Below, in pieces: positions 20,853-29,717 of a stretch of DNA of 41,782 nucleotides (positions are counted from its first letter, which is position 1; each line of letters opens with the position of its first letter). Where the stretch lies: positions 1 to 41,782 of IMG/VR virus record IMGVR_UViG_3300045242_000151; one strand, given 5' to 3'. This DNA is from a virus. Made by a program: the position numbers and the translations under genes. Below the pieces are notes generated by a model. It was not told where the DNA came from and made no database searches. It was given only the letters and a program-made list of their open reading frames with translations.

Positions 20853-21410
20853 TCACGAGGCGAGGTAGCAGATCGAGGCTTGCAGGGATACGCCGGCTGC
20901 CAGTGCCACCGGGGTCGTCCCTGTCACGGCTGACGTCGCGGCGGTGGTCTGGTACAGAGCGCCGCTCGTCCCCCAGACGATGAACGGGAACGCGGCGCCG
21001 TTGATGATCCCGCCGCCCGTGCTGAAGAACCCGGCCAGCGGGGCGGCAGGAAGCGTGACTGTGTAGTTGCCTGTCCCGTAGGTCGTCGTGGTGCCCGGCG
21101 TCAGCGTGAACGCCGCGAACGTGAGCTTCCCGACCTGGGCGTAGCTGCCTGTCAGGGTGCCGTTCCCGAGCACAGGCGGGGTGCCCGACGCCGTCCAGGC
21201 CGGCGTGTACGGGGTCACCGCTGCCGTCCACGACACCGCGGCCGCACCGCTCGAGGTGAGCAGCTGCCCGGCCGTGCCGGCACCCAGAATCCCGAGGAGC
21301 GAGTCGATCGCCGTCTGGATCGCCGAGTAGTTGTTCCGGTGGTCCGACGCAATTATTGAGGCGCCGTCGGCGATGTTCGTCAGCGTGATCGGAGAGGGGA
21401 GCGCAGCCAT
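20853..21410 (-). CDS. Tail-fibre or head-fibre-like protein
   Basis: 185 residues. The N-terminus LTNIADGASIIASDHRNNYS and AIQTAIDSLLG is the common phage fibre opening in which a short helix attaches to the particle. The rest is glycine/threonine-rich beta (SYAQVGKLTFAAFTLTPGTT, TVTLPAAPLAGFFSTGGG), resembling the small jelly-roll head domains of fibres that bind host sugars. Signal for secretion is absent, as expected for a virion protein. GGAAGG precedes ATG 21410. Confidence 0.7.
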   Translation of the reverse strand: MAALPSPITLTNIADGASIIASDHRNNYSAIQTAIDSLLGILGAGTAGQLLTSSGAAAVSWTAAVTPYTPAWTASGTPPVLGNGTLTGSYAQVGKLTFAAFTLTPGTTTTYGTGNYTVTLPAAPLAGFFSTGGGIINGAAFPFIVWGTSGALYQTTAATSAVTGTTPVALAAGVSLQASICYLAS

Positions 21411-21423
21411 AAGAAGCCTTCCG

Positions 21424-22953
21424 CTAGTTGATTCCTAAGCGCATTTCCATGAGCTCTACGGAATAGACGGCGAACGCGCCGACCTGCGGGGCCGCCCCGG
21501 CGTTCAGCACCTGCGGCGCCGCAACCGTGGTGGAGGCGGTGAACGTGAACAGCAAAGACATCTGCCGGGCCGCCCCGAGGGCGCCCAGGGTGGCGGTCGG
21601 CTCCTCGGACGGCACGTAGTAGCTGTTCCCGGAGTCGTAGTGCAGGCCGGTGTCGTAACGGGTCGCGGCGGCGGCTTGCATGTAGATCGGGTAGGTGTCG
21701 CCGGAGACGATGTAGTTCTTCAAAACTTGCACGAACCCGTCGCCGCGGCCGCGGATGTGGGCGTGCAGGATCGACGCGTTGAAGCCACCCAAAAGGTCAA
21801 CCCACCGGGTTTGCAGCTTCCCGGTGATCGGGGCGCCGTCGTCGGTGCCGCCCGACTCGAGCTGGTAGGACTGGCCGGCAACCGTCGGGGAGCCGCCATA
21901 CGTCACATCGGACGCCCCGCTGCTCATTGAGTAGCACGACATGGCGTGGGAGCCGGCGGACAGCCACCCCTGCTCCGTATGCAGGGTGAGCGCCAGGTCG
22001 TTCGCCGTCGACCCAGCCCGGGTGAGCGAGAAGCGGGCGCGGTTCCGTGACCGGCCCGCACACCACTTATCCAACTGGCCGAGGTTCAGTTGTGCCTGAT
22101 CCCAGAGAGGTTTCATCCGGTCGGACATGTCGGTCGCACCGACCTGCGCCCCGGCCGCCCGGAAGATCCCGCGCCGCGACAGCGCGTACACGAACGGGCC
22201 CGCCCCCACGACCGAGATCGCCGACGCCGCCCCAACCGTCGCATCCACGACGGTGTAGGCGCCCGTTGCCGGGTCGGTGATCACGTACCACGACTCCTGC
22301 TTGAACGCATACAACAGCGGGCGGCCGACGATGTCCTGCCCCGACGCGATATGCAACGCCACAACAGGGCTCGCGTCCTTCGTCCACAGATTGTTGAAGT
22401 CCGTCGGCGACCAGGCGGTCGGGTCGCCGATCGCCGACCATTGCACCGACCCGTTCGGCTTCCCGACCCACAGCTTGTTCTGCCACGCCGCCACACACGT
22501 CCCATGCGGCGCGTCCGCGTCCGCGACCACCGTCCACGTCACACCGTCAGTCGACGTGAACAACCCATCCGTCGGATGGCAGGCAACCACATACACGCCC
22601 AACTCCGCGAACGTCACCCGCTCCCCGGTCGTAAAGGTTTTCCTGACCGTGTTCGACGTGCCCAAATACAGCTTCGCCCCGACGTTCACGATCTTCGTCG
22701 AGAGCAGCCGCGACCAGTGCTCGTTCTGGATCAGGTCGACCCCGTACGGGGTTCCGTTGTACTTCACGTATCCGAGCCGGGAGGCGGCGCCGCCGCGCTC
22801 GTCAAACGTGATGTTCCAGGCGTCGATGACTTCATTGGCGGCGAGTTCGCTCGCAGCATCACGGGAGTTGATCCCTCCGGCGAAACTGTCCAGACGGGTG
22901 CTCTGCGGGTACCTGTATCCGCGCGGGAGGCCGGGCATCGTGATCGTCGACAA
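21424..22953 (-). CDS. Tail nozzle/stabilisation protein, beta-propeller-like
   Basis: 509 residues. N-terminal FAGGINSRDAASELAANEVI and AWNITFDERGGAASRLG, the standard opening of podovirus tail nozzle (P22 gp10 / T7 gp12-type) proteins, is followed by repeated beta blades (LFTSTDGVTWTVVADAD, WSAIGDPTAWSPTDFNN, LLYAFKQESWYVI). It would close the portal-adaptor channel and hold tail fibres. The assignment rests on the N-terminal pattern, blade repeats and position after the adaptor gene. Confidence 0.8.
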   Translation of the reverse strand: MSTITMPGLPRGYRYPQSTRLDSFAGGINSRDAASELAANEVIDAWNITFDERGGAASRLGYVKYNGTPYGVDLIQNEHWSRLLSTKIVNVGAKLYLGTSNTVRKTFTTGERVTFAELGVYVVACHPTDGLFTSTDGVTWTVVADADAPHGTCVAAWQNKLWVGKPNGSVQWSAIGDPTAWSPTDFNNLWTKDASPVVALHIASGQDIVGRPLLYAFKQESWYVITDPATGAYTVVDATVGAASAISVVGAGPFVYALSRRGIFRAAGAQVGATDMSDRMKPLWDQAQLNLGQLDKWCAGRSRNRARFSLTRAGSTANDLALTLHTEQGWLSAGSHAMSCYSMSSGASDVTYGGSPTVAGQSYQLESGGTDDGAPITGKLQTRWVDLLGGFNASILHAHIRGRGDGFVQVLKNYIVSGDTYPIYMQAAAATRYDTGLHYDSGNSYYVPSEEPTATLGALGAARQMSLLFTFTASTTVAAPQVLNAGAAPQVGAFAVYSVELMEMRLGIN

Positions 22954-22956
22954 CGG

Positions 22957-23967
22957 TCAGCCTCCGTACCCGTAGACGGACGACCAGCCGCCACTGCCCC
23001 AAACCTGGGACGGTGCGAAATCTGTCTCGAGATCGTTCTGCATCGCTGTCAGCGCCTGGTCGCGCAAACCCTGGAACGTGGCGCCGAACGGATTAGAATT
23101 CATGCTGTGGCCGACGAGGGCGGCGTGGAACACGAGGATCATGTGGTGGTCTGACCAGAGGGGGAGGTCGCCGTCGTCGGTGAACGGGCCGGCGGCGATG
23201 GTGCCGGCGGCGGTGTAGTGGCAGACCCGTCGGCTGTACGACAGGAGGTAGTTGGCGGTGTTGCCGGGTGGGGGGCCGAGGACGATCTGCTCGCCGCGGA
23301 CCTTGTACGCTTCCGATCGGCCGCCGCTGGTTGCGCCGGAGTAGCGGCGGTCAAAGATTTCGGGGTCGAGCTCGGCGATCTCGTTGCCTTGGTCGTCGAG
23401 GAGCCAGTCAGCCTGTCCGAAGTCGGCGGGCATCGCCGGGGCGGCCTGGCCGGCGGTGACGGCGAGCGGGGCCTGGTCGATTTTCTCGAATGTCCAGTTG
23501 ATTTTGACGCCGGCTGGGTCTTGGGCGTTCCACACCCACAGGTAGGCGGCGTTGAGCCACATGTTTTGGCGGATGACGTCGGCTGTTGTGTTGTTGAACC
23601 CGGTTGCTTGCAGTTCGGCTCTGAGTTGGCCGCGGGTGAGGCCGGCTGTCGTGGGTGGTGTGGCGGCGGCCGGGGGGGTGGTGACGACGGTGACGAGCGG
23701 GACGGTGGAGACGACAAGGTCTTCGGTTGCGTACACCCCGGCGCCGTTGTCCCAGACGACGGTTGCCTGCATGGCGGTGGCGGGGGCGGTGAACTGGGTC
23801 CGGTAGATGCCGGAGCCGGCGATGTCTTCGGTGATGCCGGTGGTGGTACGGGCGATCAGGTCGGCGCCTTGGTTGTCTCTGAGCCGGTAGCCGATCACGC
23901 CTGCGAGGCCGGTGGTGAATCCGTCGGCGACTGCTTCGACGGTCGTGGAGGGGGCGGCGTACAGCAC
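22957..23967 (-). CDS. Head-tail adaptor protein with N-terminal beta domain
   Basis: 336 residues. Residues ~110-336 are a podovirus adaptor: LTRGQLRAELQATGFN, then the helix VIRQNMWLNAAYLWVWN, a strand set WTFEKIDQAPLAV, MPADFGQADWLLDD, RSEAYKVRGEQIVLGPPPG, and C-terminal helices. The adaptor binds the portal and the nozzle. The first ~95 residues form an extra beta domain (GVIGYRLRDNQGADLIA, TVVWDNGAGVYATEDLVV) like the immunoglobulin-like domains fused to other phage structural proteins. ATG 23967 is 1 nt from the tailspike stop. Confidence 0.8.
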   Translation of the reverse strand: MLYAAPSTTVEAVADGFTTGLAGVIGYRLRDNQGADLIARTTTGITEDIAGSGIYRTQFTAPATAMQATVVWDNGAGVYATEDLVVSTVPLVTVVTTPPAAATPPTTAGLTRGQLRAELQATGFNNTTADVIRQNMWLNAAYLWVWNAQDPAGVKINWTFEKIDQAPLAVTAGQAAPAMPADFGQADWLLDDQGNEIAELDPEIFDRRYSGATSGGRSEAYKVRGEQIVLGPPPGNTANYLLSYSRRVCHYTAAGTIAAGPFTDDGDLPLWSDHHMILVFHAALVGHSMNSNPFGATFQGLRDQALTAMQNDLETDFAPSQVWGSGGWSSVYGYGG

Positions 23968-23968
23968 G

Positions 23969-26362
23969 TTAGTAGACCCCCATGTAGTAGAAGACGTTGG
24001 TGCCGCCGGCTACGGGCACGGATGCGCCGATCGCGGGCAGGTCGGTCTGGCCGGTCTGCTGGATCGCGCCCGGCAGCTTGCCGGGGAGCGCGTTGGCGTA
24101 CCACTGCGAGTAGCCGGCCCGGATCGGTGTTGGCTGGGTGGTGCCCCAGGCGCCGTTGACGACGAAGACCGCGTAGTAGCTGCCGTCGGTGAGGACGGTG
24201 TAGGGGGCGGTGAACGGGAACTGGATCGGCCCCTGCACCCAGTTCGCCAACGCGTTGAGGTTGGCGGAGAGCACCAGGATTTTCCCGGTGGAGTCGGCGA
24301 GGCCGAACCGGACGGTGGTTGGCGGGGTGCCTGCGGCGGCGACGGTGTTGCGGAGCACGATCCCGGTGGCGATGTCGCCGCCGCGGAGGCCGATGAGTGC
24401 CCCGGCGACCTGCTGGGTTGCGGGGAGGACGGCGGTCGGGAATAGGAAGGGCGGGCCGTTCTCGGAGATCACCCCGGCTGCCTGCTGCGCGAGCTGGGCC
24501 TGGTCGACCGTCGCCGTGGACAGGTACCAGGATGTGCCGTCGAAGGTGACCGTGAGTTGCGCACCGGCGGTGACGGAACGGGAGGTGGTGATCGCGAGGT
24601 TGCCGCCGGGGATGAGTGACAGCGCTCCGGCGAAGATGAGGGTGGCTTCGCGGCCGACGTGGCTGCCGGTCAGGGTCGCGATGCTGGTGGTGCCGGTGAT
24701 TTTGACGGTGTCGTAGCCAACCGGCAGTGCAACCGACGCCGCGGACGCAACGGACGGGATCAGTGTTGCCGCGGTCGGCGGGAACGTGACGGCCGCGCAC
24801 TCGTTGTCGCGGATCTTCCAACGCCTCGTGTCGGCGAGCGCCCCGTTCAGCGTGCCGATCGCGAGCGTCGACCCGAACAGGGTGTTGCCGGTGACGACGA
24901 GGTCGTCGATGCCGGGACCGTCGAGCAGGAGCCCGTATTTGTACGGGGTGTTGTTGATCAGTTGCCAGTTGCGGCCCGGCCCGTACTGGCCGCCCGTCAC
25001 GTTGATGCCCTGCGTGAACGGGGCGGCGGGGCCGGCGTAGATGTACAGGCTGGCCGACGGGGAGATTCCGTCGTCGATCGGGGCAACCGAGCCGGGGATG
25101 CACGCGACGGATTCGCCCAGCGTGACCGCTTGCACCTGATCCAGATGGATGGCGCGGCCGCGGGCGTTCGAAGCGCCACCGGAGATCGCGAAGCCGTTGA
25201 CGGTCGACTCGTTCGCGGCGTTCGACGCCATCCCCGACAGGAGGATCCCGCCCGCGTACTGGTCGTAGTAGTTGCCGGCCAATGTCCAGCCGGAGAGCGA
25301 CCCTTGCTGGGCAAGGTTTCCGCGGCGCCCGTCGAAGTAGAGCGAATACGATCCGTACAGGCCGGTCTGGGACGCCTCGAACAGACAGCCGGTGAACGCA
25401 CCCTCGTTGACCGACAGCGCCGACCCGGCGTCCTCGTTCGACACGAGAGCGCAGGCGGTGACAGCTTCGGCTGTGCCGTTCACGGACGAGGCGCCAGGGT
25501 TCAACACAGACGTGACGGTGAACGTTGTGCCGGTCGGGACCGTGGCGACCCGGAACATCGAGTTGTAGGCGGCCGGTGTCATCCCGCGCAAGACGACGAA
25601 GTCGCCGACACGGAAGTCATGCGTGACAGACGTCGTGACGGTGAAGTTCGCCCCGGTCGAGACGATCCCGGACACGACGTACTGCGAGTGCGGCCCCGCC
25701 CCCGTGAACGTCGACCCGGTGAACTTCAACCCCGTGGACGTCCCCGTCACATGCAGCGCGGGTTTGCAGCCGGTGTAGCCGGCCGCGCCGTTCGCGGTCT
25801 CAAAGCGGCAGTTCGAGAACGCCGGGGAGCCGTTGCAGTTACGCACCCGCAACCCGACCCCGGCCGCCGCCGAAGACGAGCGCCCCTGGCAGTTATCGAC
25901 CTTCAGGAAAATGCAGGTGTCGAACAGGTAGAGGCCGCCGCCTGTGTTCTCCATCGTCACATCAGCGACCGTGCCGTTGAAAACGTTGATAAGGCTGAGG
26001 TTGTAGGCGCCCTGATCCCTGGTCACGGCCGGCTGGACGTGGAGGTTCTCAACCGACACCCGCGTCGACCCAGACGACGCAGACAACGTGACAGCGTCAC
26101 CAGACGGGAACCCCGGCACCAGCACCGTCCCGGCACCAGCCCCCACTAGCCCGCCCGGCTGCGTCGACGGCGTCGCGAACGCGAGCGGCGAGTTGAACCG
26201 CCACCGCCCCGCACCGAAATACAGGTGGCCGCCGCCCGCAGCTACCCGGGCCGCGTCAGCCGCCATGATCGCCGCGTAATCGTCCGTCGCACCGTCACCC
26301 TTCGCACCGTAATCCCGGACGTTGTAAAGAAGCTCCCTCCTCGCCGGGGCGTGCGCCGGCAT
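23969..26362 (-). CDS. Tailspike, right-handed beta-helix (pectate-lyase-like)
   Basis: 797 residues. YNVRDYGAKGDGATDDYAAI near residue 14 opens the pectate_lyase_3/tailspike fold, and turn-rich repeats follow through ~residue 520 (FSNCRFETANG, LVVTGNTLFG). The C-terminal ~200 residues form a beta-rich receptor-binding or chaperone-like head (VRFGLADSTGKILVLSANL, YAVFVVNGAWGTTQ). Such spikes bind and often cut capsule or surface glycans. I cannot point to catalytic residues with confidence. ATG 26362 starts 1 nt after the next gene's stop. Confidence 0.85.
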   Translation of the reverse strand: MPAHAPARRELLYNVRDYGAKGDGATDDYAAIMAADAARVAAGGGHLYFGAGRWRFNSPLAFATPSTQPGGLVGAGAGTVLVPGFPSGDAVTLSASSGSTRVSVENLHVQPAVTRDQGAYNLSLINVFNGTVADVTMENTGGGLYLFDTCIFLKVDNCQGRSSSAAAGVGLRVRNCNGSPAFSNCRFETANGAAGYTGCKPALHVTGTSTGLKFTGSTFTGAGPHSQYVVSGIVSTGANFTVTTSVTHDFRVGDFVVLRGMTPAAYNSMFRVATVPTGTTFTVTSVLNPGASSVNGTAEAVTACALVSNEDAGSALSVNEGAFTGCLFEASQTGLYGSYSLYFDGRRGNLAQQGSLSGWTLAGNYYDQYAGGILLSGMASNAANESTVNGFAISGGASNARGRAIHLDQVQAVTLGESVACIPGSVAPIDDGISPSASLYIYAGPAAPFTQGINVTGGQYGPGRNWQLINNTPYKYGLLLDGPGIDDLVVTGNTLFGSTLAIGTLNGALADTRRWKIRDNECAAVTFPPTAATLIPSVASAASVALPVGYDTVKITGTTSIATLTGSHVGREATLIFAGALSLIPGGNLAITTSRSVTAGAQLTVTFDGTSWYLSTATVDQAQLAQQAAGVISENGPPFLFPTAVLPATQQVAGALIGLRGGDIATGIVLRNTVAAAGTPPTTVRFGLADSTGKILVLSANLNALANWVQGPIQFPFTAPYTVLTDGSYYAVFVVNGAWGTTQPTPIRAGYSQWYANALPGKLPGAIQQTGQTDLPAIGASVPVAGGTNVFYYMGVY

Positions 26363-26866
26363 CTACCGCAACCCCTCCCGGAACCCAGCCGGCAGATGCC
26401 TGTTCCGCTGGTGGGCGGGCAGCTTCGTGTCGGGGGCGAGCGAAACCTGCTTACGGCCCCGCTCCAACTGGGCGCGGAACCCATCCTCGATGTCCGCAAC
26501 CGCACCGTCGAACTCCCTGCGGCGCAACTCACGCAACCTGTCGTTCGCCAGGTCGCTCTCCGCCATCGCGTCGAACCCACCAGGCCGGTCACGCCGCTGC
26601 CCGTCAACCGCGTCCACGATCCCGGACGTCAACGGGAACGGACGGCCCGTCCCGCCCTCACGCCAATCCAGAACATGCATCGCCGGCCGGTCGTCGCCGG
26701 CCCACACGAGCACCTTCCACACCCACATCCGGTATTTCTCATCGCGATCTCTGACCAAGATCAGGTCCCGGTCGATGTCCTTGAGGGCACGGCTAAGCCG
26801 GGCCTCGTCGCCCGCCTCTTCGGCGACAACGAGGCCCGACCTTGTCCGTGAAGTAACGAGCGCCAT
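26363..26866 (-). CDS. Unknown head-region protein
   Basis: 167 residues between capsid and tailspike genes. Beta start (ALVTSRTRSGLVVAEEAG), a helical/strand middle with KYRMWVWKVLVWAGDDRPAM, and a charged, basic C-terminus (ERGRKQVSLAPDT, HQRNRHLPAGF). Proteins at this place in podoviruses are often minor head or head-completion proteins. I choose ATG 26866, just after the capsid stop, with AAGG upstream; the longer frame starts inside the capsid gene. Confidence 0.6.
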   Translation of the reverse strand: MALVTSRTRSGLVVAEEAGDEARLSRALKDIDRDLILVRDRDEKYRMWVWKVLVWAGDDRPAMHVLDWREGGTGRPFPLTSGIVDAVDGQRRDRPGGFDAMAESDLANDRLRELRRREFDGAVADIEDGFRAQLERGRKQVSLAPDTKLPAHQRNRHLPAGFREGLR

Positions 26867-26873
26867 CCCGGCC

Positions 26874-28166
26874 TTAGAACTGCGCCGATCCGGCCTCATC
26901 GAGGTTATTGATGAACGTGATCTTGTTGCACGCGAGCCCGCCCAACTGGACGCGGTCGAGGAGGTCGTACTCCTTCGGCAGCGTCCGCGAGAAGCGGCGG
27001 GCCTCTGCGCCGTCGTCGTTCAGGAACCCAGGCCCGACGTTGTCGCCGTACAACTGCAACGCGTCCTTCAGGATCAGCCGGCACGCCTTCCGCGGCGCGA
27101 ACAGCGACTTGATCATCGGGTACGGCTGGTCGGCGCCCTCATAGAGGATGCCGTTGAACCCCGACTTGAGCGTCCCCGTCGCGGGCTCATACCGCACCTG
27201 CGAATACTTCGACTGCTTGTACAGGTCGATCACCTTCGGGTGGGCCATCCCGAAGTCGTGCGCACCCACCCCAGCGCCGCGGGAGATGTAGGTCGCGTCG
27301 TCGAGGATCGCATCCGACAGAGCCGCGACCGTGGTCACGCCTGCGCGCCCGTCGGTGCCCTGCCACTGCACGACGTTGCCCTTGTCGATGTTCTCGAATA
27401 CGCCGGACACAGCAGCGATCTGCTTCAGTCCCTGCATCGCGGTCCCGTAGGAGCCGGCGATGTAGATCCCCGACGTCGCCGCATGCACGATCGAGCCGGA
27501 GCCGCCATCGGAGGCGGTCTGCGTGGTTGAGAACGTGATGACGCCGGTCGTCCGGTTGACCGACGCGATCTTGCGGCGCAACCCCTGGCCGGGGTCGGCG
27601 CCGGTTGAGCGGGTGAGGACGTCGACGACGCGGCCGGGGTACAGCCGGTCGAAGTTGTCCCCCGACGTCACGGTGATCGTCAGCGACGTCGCCGCGTCCG
27701 TCACCGTCGCCAGCAGCGCGTCGCCGCCGCCGTGGAGCATGTCCTCCTCGATCGACGCGAGCGACTGCCGCGCCTCCTTCGTGTACGCCGCAACCGCGTT
27801 CATCGCCGACGTCGAAGGGTTCGACGAATCCCGGTCAGCGTCCACCGAGATCGAGAACGGTTGCAGAATCCGGGCGATCGCGACGTGCGCCTCGTTTGTG
27901 TCCATCACCTGCGGGACGTTCCAGGTGCCGGTCTCCGAAACGGAGCCGCCGCCCTGCAACTCGGCGAGGAACAGCGGGACACGAACCCACTTGCCGGAGA
28001 ACACCTCACGGTTCCCGTCCATCGCCTTCGTGTAGCGAAGGTATTTCCCGGAGTCGTCACCGACCCCGCTCAGTTCGGCCAGCAAGGGGTGCTCGGTCGG
28101 GAACAGCTCCTGCACCTTGCCTTGAAGCTCGTACAAGAAGTTCACCCAACCTGTGGCGGAAGTCAC
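26874..28166 (-). CDS. Major capsid protein
   Basis: 430 residues, the right length for an HK97-fold capsid protein and directly downstream of the scaffold. N-terminal helix GWVNFLYELQGKVQEL, spine-like long helix EARQSLASIEEDMLHG at ~135, a beta insertion ~150-225 (SLTITVTSGDNFDRLYPGR, RTTGVITFSTT), then A-domain strands (FGMAHPKVIDLYKQSK, ILYEGADQPYPMI). It forms the icosahedral shell. The beta insertion could be an I-domain-like or accessory domain. No protease gene is visible, so prohead cleavage is not expected. Confidence 0.85.
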   Translation of the reverse strand: MTSATGWVNFLYELQGKVQELFPTEHPLLAELSGVGDDSGKYLRYTKAMDGNREVFSGKWVRVPLFLAELQGGGSVSETGTWNVPQVMDTNEAHVAIARILQPFSISVDADRDSSNPSTSAMNAVAAYTKEARQSLASIEEDMLHGGGDALLATVTDAATSLTITVTSGDNFDRLYPGRVVDVLTRSTGADPGQGLRRKIASVNRTTGVITFSTTQTASDGGSGSIVHAATSGIYIAGSYGTAMQGLKQIAAVSGVFENIDKGNVVQWQGTDGRAGVTTVAALSDAILDDATYISRGAGVGAHDFGMAHPKVIDLYKQSKYSQVRYEPATGTLKSGFNGILYEGADQPYPMIKSLFAPRKACRLILKDALQLYGDNVGPGFLNDDGAEARRFSRTLPKEYDLLDRVQLGGLACNKITFINNLDEAGSAQF

Positions 28167-28244
28167 GTCGGCCGTGGCGGGGTCACCTGCCTTTCAGTCC
28201 ACGCGGCGATCGTTCGCCGGATGGTTCGTGTGTTTGTGTGGGAC

Positions 28245-28277
28245 CACGAGAAAGGCCGCTCGTTGGCGGCCTTCGTG
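28245..28277 (-). terminator. Hairpin between scaffold and capsid genes
   Basis: A perfect 8-bp stem AAGGCCGC (28252-28259) and GCGGCCTT (28266-28273) with a 6-nt loop, extended by CACG/CGTG with a 3-nt bulge. It sits in a 140-nt gap ahead of the capsid gene. No T-run, so a partial terminator, RNA stabiliser or processing site are alternatives. Confidence 0.5.
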
Positions 28278-28306
28278 GGTTCGTGCGCGGAAACTTTGTT
28301 GGCGGG

Positions 28307-29056
28307 TTAGGCGCGGGCTGCCCAGGAGCGTGCGAGGTCGCGCTCGTCGCCGTACACCTTCGGGGTGACGCGGAGGCCGGTGCCGCCGCCGGCCGGGTCC
28401 TGTGGCGCCCCGGCCAATGTGGAGATTTCGTTGGTGTGGCGTTCGATCGCAGCCTTGGCAATCGCGTCCTGGTAGGCCTTGACTTGCTGGTAGCCCTGCT
28501 CGAGGGCGAGCTCGGCGGCCCGGTCGGTCATGCCGTAGCGTTGCGCCAACTCAGGTAGCGCGTCCCTCGCGGCGGCCAGCATCTGTTCGCGAGCGAAGCT
28601 GCGTGAGGGTTCGTCGCCGAGGAACTCGCCTTTGCGGGTTTCGACGTCGACGGCGGCGTCCTTGAGTAGCGATGCTTGCTCTTGTTCGGCTTCCTGCTGG
28701 GCGCGGGTGGCGAGCGGCGAGATCATCTCCTGGATCGCCGTCAGGGTCTGCTGCCGTTCCCATTCGTTGTAGGCGGCGACCGATTGCGGGTCGAACGGGT
28801 CGTACTCGGGCGGCCGCCCTTCCTCGAGAGGCTGCTGCTGTACGGCAGGCTGCTGGTATTGCTGGGCGATCTGGGAGAGCGCGTATTGGGTTGCTTCCCA
28901 GTCGTCGCGGGAGAGCTGCCACGGCTCCTCCGCCGCGGTCTCTTCGGCGACGGGGGTTTCGTCGACTGCGGGTTCGGACGCCTCAGGTGCGGAGAGTGTT
29001 TCGCCGGTATCCGGCGGTGTGTCGACCGTCGTCTCGTACTCTGCGAACGTATCCAT
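28307..29056 (-). CDS. Scaffolding protein
   Basis: 249 residues placed between portal-side genes and the capsid gene. The first 45 residues are acidic and disordered (TPPDTGETLSAPEASEPAVD), followed by glutamine-rich helices (YALSQIAQQYQQ, QQEAEQEQASLLKDAAVD) and a C-terminal basic helix-like end with KVYGDERDLARSWAA. Acidic head, coiled-coil middle and basic capsid-binding tail is the standard scaffold arrangement: it drives procapsid assembly and leaves before DNA filling. Confidence 0.8.
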   Translation of the reverse strand: MDTFAEYETTVDTPPDTGETLSAPEASEPAVDETPVAEETAAEEPWQLSRDDWEATQYALSQIAQQYQQPAVQQQPLEEGRPPEYDPFDPQSVAAYNEWERQQTLTAIQEMISPLATRAQQEAEQEQASLLKDAAVDVETRKGEFLGDEPSRSFAREQMLAAARDALPELAQRYGMTDRAAELALEQGYQQVKAYQDAIAKAAIERHTNEISTLAGAPQDPAGGGTGLRVTPKVYGDERDLARSWAARA

Positions 29057-29077
29057 CGAGGAGGTTGCCTCCTGTCC

Positions 29078-29401
29078 TTATTTGCCGGTTGCGCGGAACC
29101 GGATCGTGGTGGTGGTGATGTCGACCGCGTTTGCGATTTCCGGCAGCGCGGCGGCGGTCGCGACGGAGTTGTCACGGTAGGCCTTGACCTTCAGGTTGGC
29201 CTTGTCGAACTCGAAGATGTAGCCGCCGCCGTTGTCGACCTCCAGATGGTCGATGCGGACGGGCAGGTCGAACATCTGCTTGGTGACGGGGACGCCGTTG
29301 GTGGCGTAAACGCCGATGTTCATGTTGCCGACCCGGATGAACTTGTCGCCGGCTGCGAACCTGCCGGTGTCACCGGGATCGATCGTCACGGTTGCGGCCA
29401 T
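29078..29401 (-). CDS. Small beta-rich head protein, decoration candidate
   Basis: 107 residues, mostly strands: TVTIDPGDTGRFAAGDKFIR, VGNMNIGVYATNGVPV, IDHLEVDNGGGYIFEFD, DITTTTIRFRATGK. No helix-rich part. Its place between portal and capsid genes and its beta composition suggest a decoration or capsid-stabilising protein, but no family is recognised. It begins just after the coiled-coil gene 29403-29675. Confidence 0.6.
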   Translation of the reverse strand: MAATVTIDPGDTGRFAAGDKFIRVGNMNIGVYATNGVPVTKQMFDLPVRIDHLEVDNGGGYIFEFDKANLKVKAYRDNSVATAAALPEIANAVDITTTTIRFRATGK

Positions 29402-29402
29402 G

Positions 29403-29675
29403 TCAGCTCACCGCTGCTTTCTTCTCTTCGGCGGCCTGCCGGGCGGCGGCGCGTTTCGCTTCGGCTTCGGCTTCCTTGTTGGCCGCCTCGAGCTGCTTCT
29501 CCTCTTCGGCCTTCAGTTTCGCGGCGAGATCGTCGGCTGCCTTCTGGTCGGCCTCGGCCTGTTTCGCGGCGGCCTCGTTCTGGGCGTCGGTGTTGAACTC
29601 GGCGAGGTTGACGTTCAGGCCGCGCGCGACGGCGGCCTCGAGCCGGGTGAGGCGGTCTTCGGTGTCGTTGCTCAT
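29403..29675 (-). CDS. Alanine/glutamate-rich coiled-coil protein
   Basis: 90 residues, almost wholly a charged helix: EDRLTRLEAAVARGLNVNL, then AEADQKAADDLAAKLKAEEE and RAAARQAAEEKKAAV. Composition (A, E, K, Q) matches small phage scaffold-like or membrane-free coiled coils. Possibly an auxiliary scaffold. ATG 29675 follows a 42-nt gap after the upstream gene. Confidence 0.65.
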   Translation of the reverse strand: MSNDTEDRLTRLEAAVARGLNVNLAEFNTDAQNEAAAKQAEADQKAADDLAAKLKAEEEKQLEAANKEAEAEAKRAAARQAAEEKKAAVS

Positions 29676-29717
29676 CAGGGGTTCCTTTCAGGTGGAGGGA
29701 GCGAAGGGGCGAAAGAG

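Noticed and set aside
28221-28310. Plus-strand 29-codon frame before the capsid gene
   Set aside because: It contains the hairpin, has no ribosome site and no recognisable features; the hairpin explains the sequence better.
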